From the NCBI GenBank assembly GCA_965153455.1, contig OZ234494.1, positions 18,166,001 to 18,230,000 of the forward strand: a stretch of 64,000 bases of DNA. The letters run 5' to 3'. Below the pieces are notes generated by a model. That model had not been told where the DNA came from. It saw nothing but the letters and a program-made list of their open reading frames with translations, and did not search any database. Shown here piece by piece: positions 36,996 through 50,030 of this stretch. Position 1 is the stretch's first letter, and each line of letters starts with the position of its first letter. The position numbers and the translations under genes are program-made. The stretch is from Sphagnum compactum (taxonomy: Eukaryota; Bryophyta; Sphagnopsida; Sphagnales).

Positions 36996-39690
36996 CTATT
37001 CTTCTACTGAGTAATCCTTCTTTGCAAATGGCTTTAAGAAATCATTGGCAGCTGGAGACAGATATTCCCACCAAAGTTCTGCACATTCCAGTCCTCGCTC
37101 CTTTCGTCCACAAAGTGAAATGATATCATCTGTGCTTTCCCGCTTGCGTTTTCCCTTCCAGGGCTTGTACGCACCATTGAAATGTAGGATGTGAGCTGTA
37201 TCAGCAAATGGAGAAACAAATGGTTTCCTAGTGTAATTCATCGAGAACATGTTGAAGAAGTATTCTCTCTCCAGCTCACTCAAATTTGGACGCCCAAGGC
37301 CTCGCACATTCCACATGCCATCAAGAACTTTGTGCTTCCCATAAAGTGCCAATAAGAATGGCGGCTGTGATAAACCCGCTCTGCAAAATCAACCCAAACA
37401 CCCCCAAAAAAATATCAGCCATAGGAAGAGAAAAACTCATTTCAAAATGAAGACTGCAACACACATCCAACAAGCTCCATTGTAGCAACACTGAAAAGAG
37501 AAGCCATCTGTACTTGTACAAATTTCGCTCCGATTTCCGAAACTCGTCCATCCACCAAATGATTGCCCTTGTGATGTTCTCTTCCATCCATCTCTTGGAG
37601 TTGACAACAAGCACCCCTCGATTGAACACACATGCTTCGGGATCAAAATGCTCAGGTGGCAACCAAGCCGGTCGATCGGGTCCCTCTCTTGCCTGAATTT
37701 CAGCTAATTGGGCAAAGTCAAAGTAGATTGCAAATCTCTGAGAGCAATCTTCAACTGCAGCTGCAGCATTGCCTTCAAGATCTGTATTGTAGAGCTCCTC
37801 AATATTACCCTGAAACAGAACCCCAAGGACTGTCATACATCCTGAATGCTAAAACCCCAAACCTTGAACCCTGAAAATCATTACACATCATCAACAACAG
37901 ACCACACATTCATTGCCACTGTTCTACAAAGCAAAAAGAGTGAGAGAAAATGGCAAATGCTGTCAGTGTTCTTCACATATCATACCTTCACTACAATATC
38001 TGAATCAAGGTAAATGAACCTGTCTATATCTTTGTAGACCTCTGGTAGATAGAAGGGCAGGAAGTTGTAAGGACTAATGAGCTCCTTGCGAGCTCCACTA
38101 TCATTGCGGAATGTAATATGCTTGTTCACCTCATGGATGTCAACAAATTTACTGATGCTGTTTCACATCACAAGCCCAACATCAAACCCCCGAACAGTCA
38201 GGAGTGGTCTTCTGAGAGAGAGATCAGGAAAACCCATAAATGGTTCTTGCTTGTTATGTACAAAACAGGGACAGTCTTGAAACTGCTGGTGGTGATATCT
38301 GTCAAAAGACTAAGTAACTTCATCAACACATTTCTTTAGATTGGCATGTTTCAGTAGATCATCATCAATCATCATCATCATCACACATCAAGTGAAACAG
38401 GTTTAACTGACGACAAGATCTCTCTTCCCTTGCACCAATAGAAACCACCGAAACTGACAAGAAACACAAAGCAAAAACGCTGTACCTGGCCATCTCAATG
38501 TGTGTGTTTGGAAAAAGAGATTTGAGGTATTCCCTTGTGAATACTCGATCAGCTGGCACTACCATGTGGAAGTGAAGTCTATTTGGATGCCTGCAAAACC
38601 ATACTTAGTATATTAGGGATTTGCTGCAATAGAAATAATCTACAGTGAAGATAGTTACAGTGAAGAGTATGTTGTCCAGAAAATCAGAACAATACTTCAA
38701 AACAGTGCAACACAGAAGAAAGATGATTCCAAAACTCACATTGCATTGGAAATGGTAGAATTGATAAGAACCGCAAGAGGTCGGAGATCATATTCGTCAG
38801 TGCACACAAAAATGTGGACTTGTTTCTGTGATGTTGCTTTAGGTTTGGGGTAGGCAATAGCAGCTGAACCCACAGCCTGTAGAATAATACTTTTGTGAAA
38901 AAGACAAAAACACAAAAACAGGCCAAACATAATTTCTGACAGAAAGAACTCGAAACCCTAAACCATGAAAAATGTCATCCTAGTCCATCCAGTAGTTCAT
39001 GAGCAGATCCAAATAACTATGTGCTGTAGGTCGACTGCCAGAAAATCAAGCGCTGACATTGCCATGTTTTTCATGGTAGGAAAGCCCAAAGTGATTATCA
39101 TTACTGAAATCTTAATCTTAATCTGCACTTTGACTAGTGAGAGAATCTAGATCTCTCCAAACCTCACTTGCAGGTGGTACAGGTACATATCTTTGAAGAT
39201 ACTTATGCACAATGGAATCTTAGAGAACTGAAATGTTGCAAAAAAGTGGAGTTTCCATCAAATATTACAATTTCTTAGTGAAATTGAACCTTTCATTTTT
39301 TTTCTTAGCATCAATCAAGCTCCTTCAACATGGGGTTTTAGCACCCACAGATTCAACTATTAAACCCTGGATTTTCATGAACTCTGGATGCAAATTAGGT
39401 TGAGCATTCAACCCTAAATCCCATTTTGAAAAATCCAGAGTTTGAAAAGGTTTGAGATTCTCTTTTACCATGACTTGTGGGTCCCATGCCTTGAGAGGGT
39501 CTTCCCCGAGCAAGCTCCTTCCAGATGGCCACACATACAACCCAAGCAACCAGATAAGCAAAACTGCAGCCAAACAAGGGAGCATAGGCCATGCTCTCCT
39601 GACCCCATCTTTCTCATGAAGCAAAGAGGTAGCAGAACTCCAGGGCACTTGCTGAGCTGCTTTCAACGAAAGCTTTCTTGTTACCTCCAT
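36996..39690 (-). CDS. GT8-family glycosyltransferase, galacturonosyltransferase-like, Golgi type II membrane protein
   Basis: A sugar transferase of family GT8, which in plants includes the GAUT and GATL proteins of pectin and xylan synthesis. Six exons: 39690-39349, 38876-38740, 38590-38486, 38151-37986, 37809-37520, 37380-36996, all in phase, 474 aa. After a short basic N-terminus there is one membrane segment (about residues 34-54), as in type II Golgi enzymes. The catalytic domain starts around VHIFVCTDEYDLRPLAVLIN. The metal-binding DxD is seen in FIYLDSDIVV (244-246), and the GT8 HxxGxxKPW motif is intact as HFNGAYKPW (413-421). It is longer than typical GATL proteins (about 350 aa) and shorter than most GAUTs. 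The acceptor sugar is unknown. The exon 1 donor (GTGGGT at 39348) is chosen because it keeps phase into AVGSAAIAYP. Confidence 0.88.
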
Positions 39691-40489
39691 AACTACTAAC
39701 TACATACACCCTTGTTTTTCTTTTCCTTTTGTCAATCATGCCAAACCTCAAAGAAGATCACAAAACTACGACAACGACAAGATTGCATCTTCATCATTGC
39801 AACAGTCAACATGAGCTGAAACTAAAACAACCCATTTGCTCTAATCTACAAAATCTGATCAACAAAATGCTTCAAGACTCAGAGATCTTTGATTGGGTTT
39901 TAATCAAACATCCAGAAAAAAACCTGCAACAACAACAACAACAACAAAATGCAGTTCCGAAAGGAGGAAAAAATGTAAATATATATATTTTTGGGTTCAT
40001 TCAGATCTGATCTATGTACAGAGGGAAGGAAGTTGTTGAAGATTGCTTCCTTGCGGAATCTGCGGCTATTTTTGGGCTAGATCTTCAAATCAAAAATGCT
40101 TGTAGAAGTGGGGTTTACTGACCCTCTAAACTGTTATTTTTTGTGTATAGTAACTTTTGCATAAATAGAAACTAGAGAGCATCATAATTATGCAAAGCCA
40201 TTATTAGGGGAATCATCACCCACATGAAGGTTACAAAATGGTTGCTGGATTCAATCACTCGAAGTACTCCCAACAAATCTTACACAAGGGCAAAATTGTT
40301 AGATTTTGTGAGCTTTCATGTTAGAGGTGACTTCCTCCTCCTCTTTGGCTACCTACAATAAAATGGAAATCTTTTGATGAACTACTGCCCAACTTCATTG
40401 CAAGAAATCCTTTGGTTTCTATGCATTTGGGATTTGCATTCATTTTGCTTCATACCTTAAGAAACTGATATGGTACCTACTCTTGAATC

Positions 40490-40620
40490 TTAAACCCTAA
40501 ACCCTGCAGCATCTATGCAACTCTTTCAACGTTAAACCCCTATGTCTTATCCCACCCATATGCAAAAACAAACTAAACCCTAAACCTTCCACCATCTATG
40601 CAAACTCTTCAACCTTAAAC
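40490..40620. promoter_or_regulatory. Telo-box-like AAACCCTA words
   Basis: AAACCCTAAACCCT occurs around 40493, with further copies ('aaactaaaccctaaacc' around 40569, 'accttaaaccctt' near 40612). Telo-boxes occur in plant promoters of growth and translation genes. Here they sit about 800 bp upstream of the GT8 start, so interstitial telomere-like sequence is equally possible. Confidence 0.35.
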
Positions 40621-40845
40621 CCTTAGGGTCACTTTAGACAAGGGTCCGAGGAGGAGGAGGGTCCAATGAAATCGAGCATTGCTATTGATCAAGAGTTTAA
40701 AATTGGTCCCAAGTCTTTTAGACGAGGGTCCCAGATCAAAACAAATCAAATTGTGATTTAACTTACATGACATCATTTTGGAAGGAAACCAATTGGTTTG
40801 GACCAAAAACAAGAGCTTAAAGGAAAGCTCATGGTCATTGAAGTT

Positions 40846-40975
40846 AACCAACATTGCAATGAATTGCAACTTGAATTCATGTTAAATTCATGAACCAACA
40901 TTGCAATGAATTGCAACTTGAATTCATGTTAAATTCATGAACCAACATTGCAATGAACTCCAACTTGAATTCTAA
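40846..40975. repeat. 47-bp tandem repeat, about 2.7 copies
   Basis: The unit 'aaccaacattgcaatgaattgcaacttgaattcatgttaaattcatg' starts at about 40846, 40893 and 40940. The first two copies are essentially identical; the third decays after 30 bp. Confidence 0.85.
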
Positions 40976-41737
40976 ACCATGCACCATCTTGTAACAAATC
41001 CACCCATGTGCAACAACAAACTAAATGTGGAAGTGGATGTGTTAGATTGTATATCCTTTCGTTCGTCATATCAATATTACATTGAACATACTCAAAATTC
41101 AATTTCACATAAATATAATACCTAGGTTGCTTTGACCACTAGGTGCTTAATAAATTTATTTTTTTAATGATTAATAATAGAAATAAAAATATTTTACAAA
41201 TAATAAAGCTATTGTGCTCATTGCTTTTTCTCAACACATTTTTGCATTGTGGAGATAATAAATTTTTTGGGAAGTTTCTGGGTGTAAATTCATAAAACAT
41301 TTGCTAAACCTTTTTGGAAAAATTCACAAAACTTTGAAAACCAATTTTTTTTATTTAAAAAAAAAAGCTTGATTGTACTCAGATTTTTGGCATAGCAGGC
41401 ACATATTTTTTGCAGAATTTTCAACAATTCCAAAAAGTAATTAATTAGTGCCTAACCAGGCTACGTGCTATGGTATTCGACTGCTACCTATACTTCATCC
41501 AAAATGTAGTGTACTCGGCCATTTTACGTGCATCCATTCTCCCTTGTTCCATCTGTGTTTTCCTCCAACCAAACCATCCGCAACTGAACAACATACAACA
41601 TCCATCCACAGCATCCTCTTCATGGATGATAAGAAAGATTCTTGCGGATGCAAACTAGCAGGCTTCGATGATTCGCCGAAAAAACGTCGCTCCCGGTCGA
41701 AGTCGCCGACCGCGTAAAGACCAGACTTTTGTTTTCA

Positions 41738-41789
41738 CGTTCGTCAACGAACGAACGAACAAACGAACGAAAGAACGAACGAACGAAGG
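41738..41789. repeat. (CGAA)n microsatellite with adjacent complementary TTCG
   Basis: A run of about ten CGAA units with a few substitutions, preceded by CGTTCGT, which can pair with the repeat. It lies about 225 bp upstream of the SRP receptor start, probably in its promoter or 5' UTR. Confidence 0.8.
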
Positions 41790-42013
41790 GGCTTCTAGAG
41801 TTGCCAGCAGGACTAGTTGACAGACACGTCCGTTGTCTTTTTCATTCATTCATATACCCACAGCGACAGCTCAAGCTCTGGGAGCAGCAAACGCAAAACA
41901 CCAACAACGCGCAACACACACACTGTGGCACCACAAATCGCAACAGAAGGCAAGGGAAGGGGAAGAGGGAGCTTCAGAAGAGATTTGAGATCTGGAAAAC
42001 CACGCACCCAGTC

Positions 42014-45000
42014 ATGTTAGAACAGCTTTTAATCTTCACTAGAGGAGGTCTGCTGCTATGGACTTGCCAGGAGCTCGCCAACTCTTTGAAAGGTTCTCCT
42101 GTCAACGCCCTCATCAGGTATAATGGATCTCAATCGCCTCCCCCCCTCTCTCTTTTTGCTTCTGAATTTTTTCCCATCGTTTTTCTCGCTTCTTCTTCTC
42201 TCGTTTCGTCTTCTCTCTCTCTCTCTCTCGCTAGTTGCCTGCTAGGGTATACCTGTAAGTGGTATCCGGCTTCGTTTACATCCTCGATCCCTATTTGAAA
42301 CTGTCATGTTTTGGTGCCATTTTTACGTGTTTATTGCGATCTCCGAGTATTTGGGTGTAGAGGTTGAGATTTCTTGCCTAAGGTTTTTGTTTTTGTGTTT
42401 TTTTTCCCCTGGGATTGAAGATCTGGTATATGTGGGTAGCAGAGTTTGTTTAGGGTTTTTTTGTACATGGATCGTTTAGGTTTTAGGACGAGGGTTTTTG
42501 TTTTTTGTATAATCAGTTTTTTTGGTTGTTCTTGAGAGGGTTATAATGATGATAATGATGATGATGTGGTGTAAGTACTGTCTCCCTGATTGTAGGATGT
42601 GTGGTTATGTAGGTCGTGCCTTTTGGAGGAGAGAGCTGGTGACTCTTCTTTCCAGTATGATGCAGCAGGGGCAGCCTACACACTCAAATGGAGGTTCCAT
42701 AACGAGCTTGGCTTGGTCTTTGTTGCAGTCTACCAAAGAATTTTGCATCTTCTCTATGTTGATGAATTGCTGGAGAAGGTTCTGCAGGAATTTTCCTTGG
42801 TTTACAGTCCAAGGCGCACTGAGTTTCATGATTTTGATGACACTTTTCGCCAGCTCTTGAAGGAGACGGAGGCAAATTCGCAGCAAAAGCGAGGAGTTGG
42901 ACAACAGAACCCAAGGAAAGGGATAGAGGGGAAAAGGCAAGTTGGGCACATTGAAGGTAAGGGCACAAAATCTGCAGGGAAGAAAAGCAGCGGGCAAACC
43001 TTGGGTGGAGATGATGAGGCAGATGGTGATGCAGATGGCAAAGCAAAGGTTTTTGGTAATGGGAAGAGTAATGGAAAGATTGGGAATGGAGTCAGTGTTA
43101 GGAATGCAAATGGTAACAGTTTGAGTGGGAGCAGCAGTGATGATGACAGCATCATGAGCAAGAACTCACATGAAACTGCATTTGATGTAAGCAAGTTAAA
43201 ATTGAGAAATTCAAAAGTGCATGGAAAGAAGGGAGTCAATCCCCTGGAAGCTCAGAAGCCATCTTCAAAGGAAGATGTGGGGAAGAAGAAGCAGACAAAA
43301 AAGAATAGGGTTTGGGGCGATGCACCCCCTCCCTCAAAGCTAGACTTTACGGAGCCTAGAGATGAAGCTGGACAGGAAGGGCCTGATGTTGTTCCAATTG
43401 TAACTGACCAAGGGTTGAGCTTGATGGACAAGGATGAGGAAGATGATGGGGATTTTGAGGTTGATTTTGAGGAAGATAGTGCCAAAGAGAGAGGAGATGG
43501 TGAAAAGAAAGTGCCTACCAGAAAGGGCTGGTTTTCGTCTCTTGTCCAAAGGTGTGTATAGTAGCCCTACAAATGATTCTTCTTCAAACATTGGCTAGCC
43601 ACTTCCAGTCATCAGGACTTTTGATCGCTGCTTGTGCCAGAGGATTTGTGTTGCAACCAAACCATCTGCTTTGTGAATTCAATCAGTGTCAAGATGATGC
43701 TCTGGCAAAGTTTTTAGGTTTTAGATTTTGGTTGGTCAAAACCTCTTGGAGCCCCTTGGTGTTTCACAAGGCTGTTTCCCTGTTTCATGCTTCTTCTATT
43801 GATGTTATTAGGGCATTCAATACTGAAATTTGTTGGTCTGATTTGCTCCTGAATTGCCCACTCCTTCAAACAGTGTGGCAGGGAAAGCAGCACTTGAGAA
43901 GGCAGATCTGGAACCAGCTCTCAAGGTCCTCAAAGATCGGTTGATGACCAAGAATGTGGTATGTATAAAGAATAACCAGCTTTTGTTACCAAGAGAGGAA
44001 TTCATGTCTTGCACCATGTGTAGATCTCTCTTTCCATCTCATCCCTATGCAGAGAGCTGCTCTTGAGATTCCACTCAAGGATTAGGGTTCATACAGTAAG
44101 TATTCATGCCAATTTAGCTACATCTTTTTTGCTATTCTCAACTCTTTGTCCATAGGTTGTACTTCTGCATAGAGTCATTTGTTGTATGTGTCATTAATGA
44201 CATATTGTTGTGGTGGGAATATGAAGGCTGCAGATATTGCAGAGAAGTTGTGTGATTCTGTAGCAGCCAGTCTTTTGGGGAAGAAACAGGGCTCTTTTAC
44301 TCGTATCTCCTCCACTGTCCAGGTTTGTCTATGTGAGCCTTTTAGCAGTCATTTGAAGTGATTTAATTTGGAATGTTTGGAGCATCTTTTAGTGCACCAT
44401 AATAACAAACCTGTCTCAGTAGTACTCAGGTTTGTACTAATTTCTGACATTTGGCTTTGGGGGAATTCTTGGATTCAATGCAGGCAGCAATGGAGGAAGC
44501 ACTTCTTCGAATTCTCACACCAAAGCGCTCAGTGGATATCCTGCGTGATGTTCACCAGGCCAAAGAGCAGGGGCAGCCATATGTCATCGTCTTTGTGGGT
44601 GTTAATGGGGTTGGCAAGTCCACTAACCTTGCCAAGGTGAAGTGTAACTTTCAAACCCATTTTTCGCTATGGAGGCTCCTTTTTTGAGTTCAGGTGGAGG
44701 TAGTGTTTGAGATAGGCGACCTTGCCAACTAACCCCATGAACATGTTTATGCTGGGTGGAAACAGGTAGCATACTGGCTGGTGCAGCATGATGTGAGTGT
44801 GATGATGGCTGCCTGTGACACCTTCAGATCTGGTGCTGTTGAGCAACTCCGCACCCATGCTCGTCGCCTGCAGGTGGATAATCTCTTCTTGTAGAATCTA
44901 CTTTGGCCAAGAAATTGTGTGGTTCTGATAGGTTGGGGTTACAAACATGACATGCAGACTTTTCTATATTTTAAGCTGGAATTCAGCTCTATTTCAGATG

Positions 45001-46249
45001 ATGAGCTCCCTGAGAATGAACTGATTGATGGGCATGATGCATGATAGATTCCCATATTTGAGAAGGGTTATGAGAAGGATCCAGCTATGGTAGCAAAGGA
45101 GGCCATCCGTGAAGCTGTGCGAACACAGCAGGATGTTGTTCTAGTTGACACAGCTGGTCGCATGCAGGTACAGCTTGCTTGTCTCAGGCTAAGCTTTTCC
45201 CATACTGTATGTACTGTCACACTGGAGCCTTTTTTCAGGAAGTGATGCTGGTGTATTGTATGGGGCCTCTCCTTCCTGGTAGTGATTGACATTGGCACCT
45301 ACATTCAAAAACCTGGTCATTACAGGAGATAAGCATTTCCCAATGCTGTTTGAACTTTGTTGATTGTGTGTATGAAGGCATGTCTTTACAAATAGATGAG
45401 GTGGTTTGCATGAAAATGAGGGAAGGGATGTCATATAATCCAACTCCATGTGGCGTATTGATGTTTTAATGGAAAATGGATGATTGCAGGACAATGAGCC
45501 TTTAATGAGGGCCCTGTCAAAGCTCATCAATCTGAATGAGCCTGACCTGGTACTCTTTGTTGGCGAAGCTCTAGTAGGCAATGATGGTGTTGACCAGCTC
45601 ACCAAATTCAACCAGGTAAGCTTGTGCACACTGCTTCACAATCCTCAAAGCATGTGACTTGTGGCTCAAAAATACTAATAGAAGACTTGGCAAAGCCAGT
45701 AACTCACTTTTTCTCAATCAGCTGCAATAAGATAGGGGAAGTGTCAGCATATTCCCAGTCTCTAGCCAGTGTCAAGACACAGCTAGATGAGGGTAGATCT
45801 GGTGATTGCATGTATTTTTTGAGAGGGATTACGCATGAGAAGGAATTGATAATTGTGCTCTTGATCTGTGTTCTGATGGCACAGAAACTGGTGGATCTCT
45901 CAAACACAGGCAGTCCACGCTTGATTGATGGCATTTTGCTCACAAAGTTTGATACCATTGATGACAAGGTATTTTGTGCTTGTGCTCATCTCTTCCTTTG
46001 TGAATTCCGTACACATTATCAAGGGTTGAAAGTTGCTTATTCTTGAGAGAGGGAAGATGTCAAAGTGAAGAATTGATTCAAACAAGATACTCAGTACTTG
46101 AGAGGGTATTGGATGTTTTCCAGGTTGGAGCAGCTCTGTCAATGGTATATGTATCAGGTGTGCCAGTCATGTTTGTGGGTTGTGGTCAGACATACACAGA
46201 CCTGAAAAAGCTCAATGTGAAATCTATTGTCAAGTCTCTCCTTGTGTAG
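42014..46249 (+). CDS. SRPRA: Signal recognition particle receptor subunit alpha (SR-alpha)
   Basis: GTPase that docks SRP-ribosome complexes at the ER membrane together with SR-beta. Ten exons in phase: 42014-42117, 42613-43551, 43874-43958, 44227-44322, 44484-44636, 44766-44873, 45048-45167, 45490-45615, 45885-45968, 46124-46249, giving 646 aa (plant homologues about 630). The N-terminal longin-like SRX domain starts [16 protein letters not shown] and includes [17 protein letters not shown], as in eukaryotic SR-alpha and unlike bacterial FtsY. A long charged linker (about 130-340, Gly/Asn/Ser/Lys-rich, then acidic) follows. The NG domain shows GVNGVGKST (447-455), [11 protein letters not shown] (from 477), DTAGRMQ (from 529) and TKFDTIDD (from 597). 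No residue of the GTPase motifs is missing. Confidence 0.97.
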
Positions 46250-47147
46250 CCAATTGCAGTCTTCACTGGTTATTTCTGTTTTGTGAATCATCCTGGTGCG
46301 ACACTGTACTATGTGAAGCAATCTGAAAACAATGTAGTTAGTTCTTGATGGCTGTGAACTATGTGAAGCAATCTATATTAAAGTTGTGAAACAGTATAGT
46401 ACTCGGCATCTCTTCATCTCTGTTTTTGTTCACACCAATCTGCTGATGCCGTCCAGGGTGATGGAAGCAAATCATATTCTGAACATTCCCATTAGAACTG
46501 CAACTATTTAAGTCAAGTATCTGTGTAGGGTAAACCTCCTAATAAATGACTAAGTCAAGTTTGTGTTTTTCCAAAATTAAGGAGAAGGTAAGGGGGGATC
46601 TTTTAGAACTCCAATAGAAAGTGGGGGAAATTTTGATATAAATAAGAAGGGAAAAAGTTGATCTTTAGTGGGAAGAAGGGCTTTATGAGGTGCTCTTCAT
46701 TCCGTTCCCGACTTTCCCTACAAGACATTTCTTTCCAAGTGTCAACAGTAGAGAACTCTTCTCTTTAATCTGGCTATGTTGTTTGCAATATACCATTGCT
46801 CGTATACCTACTCCATATCAACATAAAATACTTCAAATAGTGAGAATCATCAAGGCTTTTGAAAATGTCAAAAGGTTTGTAATTGTAGGGTAAAGCCCCA
46901 AGATGGGAGGCATTATGCCTCTCAAAAATGCGGGACCTTGGATGAGGCAGTACTTTGGGAATGTGCCCCCACTCTACCAACAATCCACTAGCCCTTACCT
47001 ACGAACTACCTAACTAATAACCAACGTTGGGTGGGTATGCAATTTGGTGGGGTAATAAACTAAGAAGGATGAGTTCCAGTTAGTAATAGTAAAATTGGAA
47101 CTAGGTCTGATTTCTAAAATTTAGAATAGGAATTCAAAACTGATTTG

Positions 47148-47469
47148 TTGGCCTTGCCTATCAAAGCAAGGATATTGTGTTTAGATTCATTCTAAAGTAT
47201 AGTAGCTTAAGGGATTTTGGCCCCTACTAGGTAATAGGTTTATTTTTATATGAGGATTTTTGAAAGATGATATTTTGGCTTGTGTTGAAACTTGAGATTA
47301 GTTTTAGAGTTGTAATATCTTGAAGGATTTTGGTTTCTTTCAGGGGATTTTTTGAAGATTATATCTTTGCATGGTGAAATACTTGAGTTCCCATAATTCT
47401 TCTTTTGCCTTAAGATACTTGTTAATGTAAATGGCAAGCCAAGCCACCGTGTGACACACCCCTTGTTTT
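47148..47469 (-). repeat. Three-copy dispersed repeat, copy A (inverted)
   Basis: In reverse complement this begins 'aaacaaggggtgtgtcacac' and ends 'gcaaggccaacaaa'. It matches copies at 51534-51867 and 53529-53844 over nearly its whole length of about 320 bp, with many small differences. Its far end lacks the (CAAA)n tail seen in copy C. Confidence 0.85.
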
Positions 47470-48237
47470 CTTAAAAGACCTGAACATTGAACTAGTTTCG
47501 CAGTTCTTAGTCTTGGAACTCGAATGTGAACCAAGATTTTTGAAAAGAAAATTGTGACTCAAACCAGGGGTTAATCATTAGTTAATCACTGGTTGTGGTT
47601 TGGGTTAGTAAGAACCAGTCTAGAACCAGATTTGATTTTCAAACACTGAAATGAAACCCGAACCAAAACCAGAATTCTTTTTGGAAGAACTGGACCCAAA
47701 TCCACATTCCCTATTCTATATATGAGTGAAACAGGGAATCCGGTAATTTATTTTAGGGTTTAGGATTTAGGGTTTTGAAACCCTAAACCAGAACTGGAAG
47801 GTTATTCATAAAAAGTAAAGAACCACCCAACACTGGTACCTAATTGCGAGGCTTTCAATGGATGGATGGATGGATGGATGGATGGGGTGAGTGCTCTGAT
47901 GGCTGTTGGGTCACTCTGGCCAATGACTTCACCACCACTTTCTTCTTACATATTGACAAGCCTTGCTGACTCGAGTACTGATTGAAAGCTGATGGATGAT
48001 AATTGAACCTTACAAAGAGAGCTATAAGCTGTACCCATACTGAATGAATTCAGTTGATTGCTTGGTGACCCATGATGAAGAACCTGTCAAAGACAATGAT
48101 AAAAAATAAAGAGCCTCAGTAGAACCTTGTGGTTGCTTTGCAGAGCAGATACCAGTGAAATCAAGTGACACTTTAATGTACCCCCAATCCCCTGCCTCAT
48201 CACAGTCTAGTCGTGCACCTTGCAACTAAAATTGTTA

Positions 48238-48455
48238 TGGTGCGTGCATTCACACATTCGATGTTAAGTTAATGTTAAGTTGAAATCTAGGTGGCATCCT
48301 AAGTGGCACCCAATGTTAAATGGATGATAACTTAATGTTAAGTGAATGTCAAAAAAAACTTAACATAAAATCTTCATGGTAGGTAGGTTTAAGTCCTAAA
48401 TGACTAGCATGGGTGTTAGGGGATTCAACACTACAATCCCTAACACCAAGTCTTT
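48238..48455 (-). mobile_element. MITE-like element, diverged inverted relative of the 7.25-kb copy
   Basis: Read in reverse complement it matches 7248-7456 in order: 'cttggtgttagg', 'ctagtcattta.gacttaaa', 'aagattttatgtta', 'attcacttaacattaag', 'catttaacattgggtgccac' and 'ggatgccacctagattt', ending 'gaatgcacgcacc'. The left inverted repeat is better preserved than the right. There is no coding capacity. Two copies 41 kb apart with shared ends support a dispersed family. Confidence 0.7.
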
Positions 48456-50030
48456 CAAGGAGCCTTTCCCATCAGGTTCCCAATGTGTTCCCCAGGTTCT
48501 CATGCGTTCCCTAAGCTGTTCCAAATAGCACCACACTTTATCCCATATCCTAGGCCCGAACCGCTACCCTTGTTAATCTATATAGCAAAGGGAAAGGCAA
48601 CAAAATCTTTGGCTTGGGAGTGTCCATTGCTTGATTTCTTAATTTATTTTTTAATTAATTAATTAATAATTATTTGGGCTTTATTTGTAAACCAAAAAAA
48701 AATTTTCAGTTTGGAGATACCCCAACAATTAATTATTACAACCAAACAAAAAAACCTATGTCAGTACTTGAATCAATCAGTATTTAAGTAAAGGTAACTT
48801 TCTAGAACTACCTCTAGATTTGAAAATCCTTAAGAGATACAACAATGAATGATTCAAGTCAGGTAAAGATGTGAATGAAAAGTTCCAACCAGAAAAGGGT
48901 GAGTGAGTATGTTTGATTATTTTCAGGTTCAACTGACATTCTTGTAACCTATCAGAAAGGAATCCCCACAAGCTTCTCATCAATCAATTGCTCTTAAAAC
49001 CAGCCAAAAAAAATGAGCAAAAGGTACATCTTGGGTCTACTATATAACATGTTTAGCTGATCTACAAAGCAATTGAGCAAAGTATGCTTTTCATCGAATG
49101 CTTTGCAAATGAGCTAAGTAGCCCACCAACACACCATCCATTGGAAGCCCTGTTATGACAAGTGTTGTCCGGATGTCCAGCAAAATCCAGATATCAATAT
49201 TATAATTGCTAGATATGAATAAAACCATATTCAGTTTTTAACATTTTTATATTTGTCATAATACACATTTATTGGATGTAAACATAAGTGTTATCGTTAT
49301 GTTTGACCATATTTGTTTGAAGGGGTCCAATTCTCTATATATATATATCTATTAATCTATCTCCAGTTATTAGGGTTTTCAAAAATTAAAATATGCATAA
49401 TATGCCTTAGGGTTTAGGAAGAATCCACAACCCAAAACTCTCATGTCATTCTCTCCTTTTTCAATGTGGTGTAATGGGTACCAACACTTTTCCAAGCTCC
49501 TTGAGGTTTTTCATTGTTCATTTCTTTTCAAGTATTTTCTGAGCATCTTGTTTGGTTCTCTTTTGTAATTTGTTTTTAGAGCTTCAACTTAAGCTTCAAA
49601 TCTAATTTGATTTTGTTTTAAAATTTTTGTGTTTTTATTTTCAAGTTTCAATTTTGAACTCAAGGTCTTTGAGCTTTGACTCTAACTAAGCTCTCAATTT
49701 TTGATTATATTCTAAACATCAATTGTGCTCCAAGCACACAATTGTTGTTCGTTGTTTGTTCCTTTATGCTTTTGAACCAAGTCAGGTTTAAGTTTTCAGC
49801 TTCTTCTTCATTTTGAACATTTCATTGAATGTCAATTTTGGTGTGTAAGGTGAAGGTCTTTGTGTTTTCGTTATTTTTCTTTGCATTGACGTCTATTATT
49901 TTGTTGTTTTTTTAACATTGAAATTTGTTATTTGGCTCCTTTGCTTTGCATTGTGTGCGCCTCATGTGTTTGTTTGCTTAGCAAGTGCTCCTTTCAAAGG
50001 ACTATGGAGCTTGCCAACTATTGAATCAAA

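Larger units (their letters stand above)
39691..42013. other. Intergenic region between two divergent genes (GT8 and SRP receptor)
   Basis: Holds the upstream regions of both genes. A (CAA)n tract lies at about 39925-39947. Telomere-like words (AAACCCTAAACCCT) cluster at 40490-40620. A 47-bp tandem repeat (40846-40975) and a (CGAA)n tract (41738-41789) are listed separately. No gene in between. Confidence 0.5.
46250..50030. other. SRP receptor 3' flank and repeat-rich intergenic DNA
   Basis: The first few hundred bases are the probable 3' UTR. Beyond lie copy A of the three-copy repeat (47148-47469), telomere-like words (47750-47800), a (GATG)n tract at about 47859-47884, the inverted MITE relative (48238-48455) and AT-rich DNA. 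No supportable gene; the 64-codon frame at 49918-50112 overlaps a tandem repeat. Confidence 0.5.

Noticed and set aside
42826-43239. 137-codon frame antisense to SRP receptor exon 2
   Set aside because: A shadow of the biased linker codons in the real gene.
47750-47800. Telomere-like 'ttagggttt..aaaccctaaacc'
   Set aside because: Only two to three units in each direction, so not a telomere or clear interstitial telomeric array.
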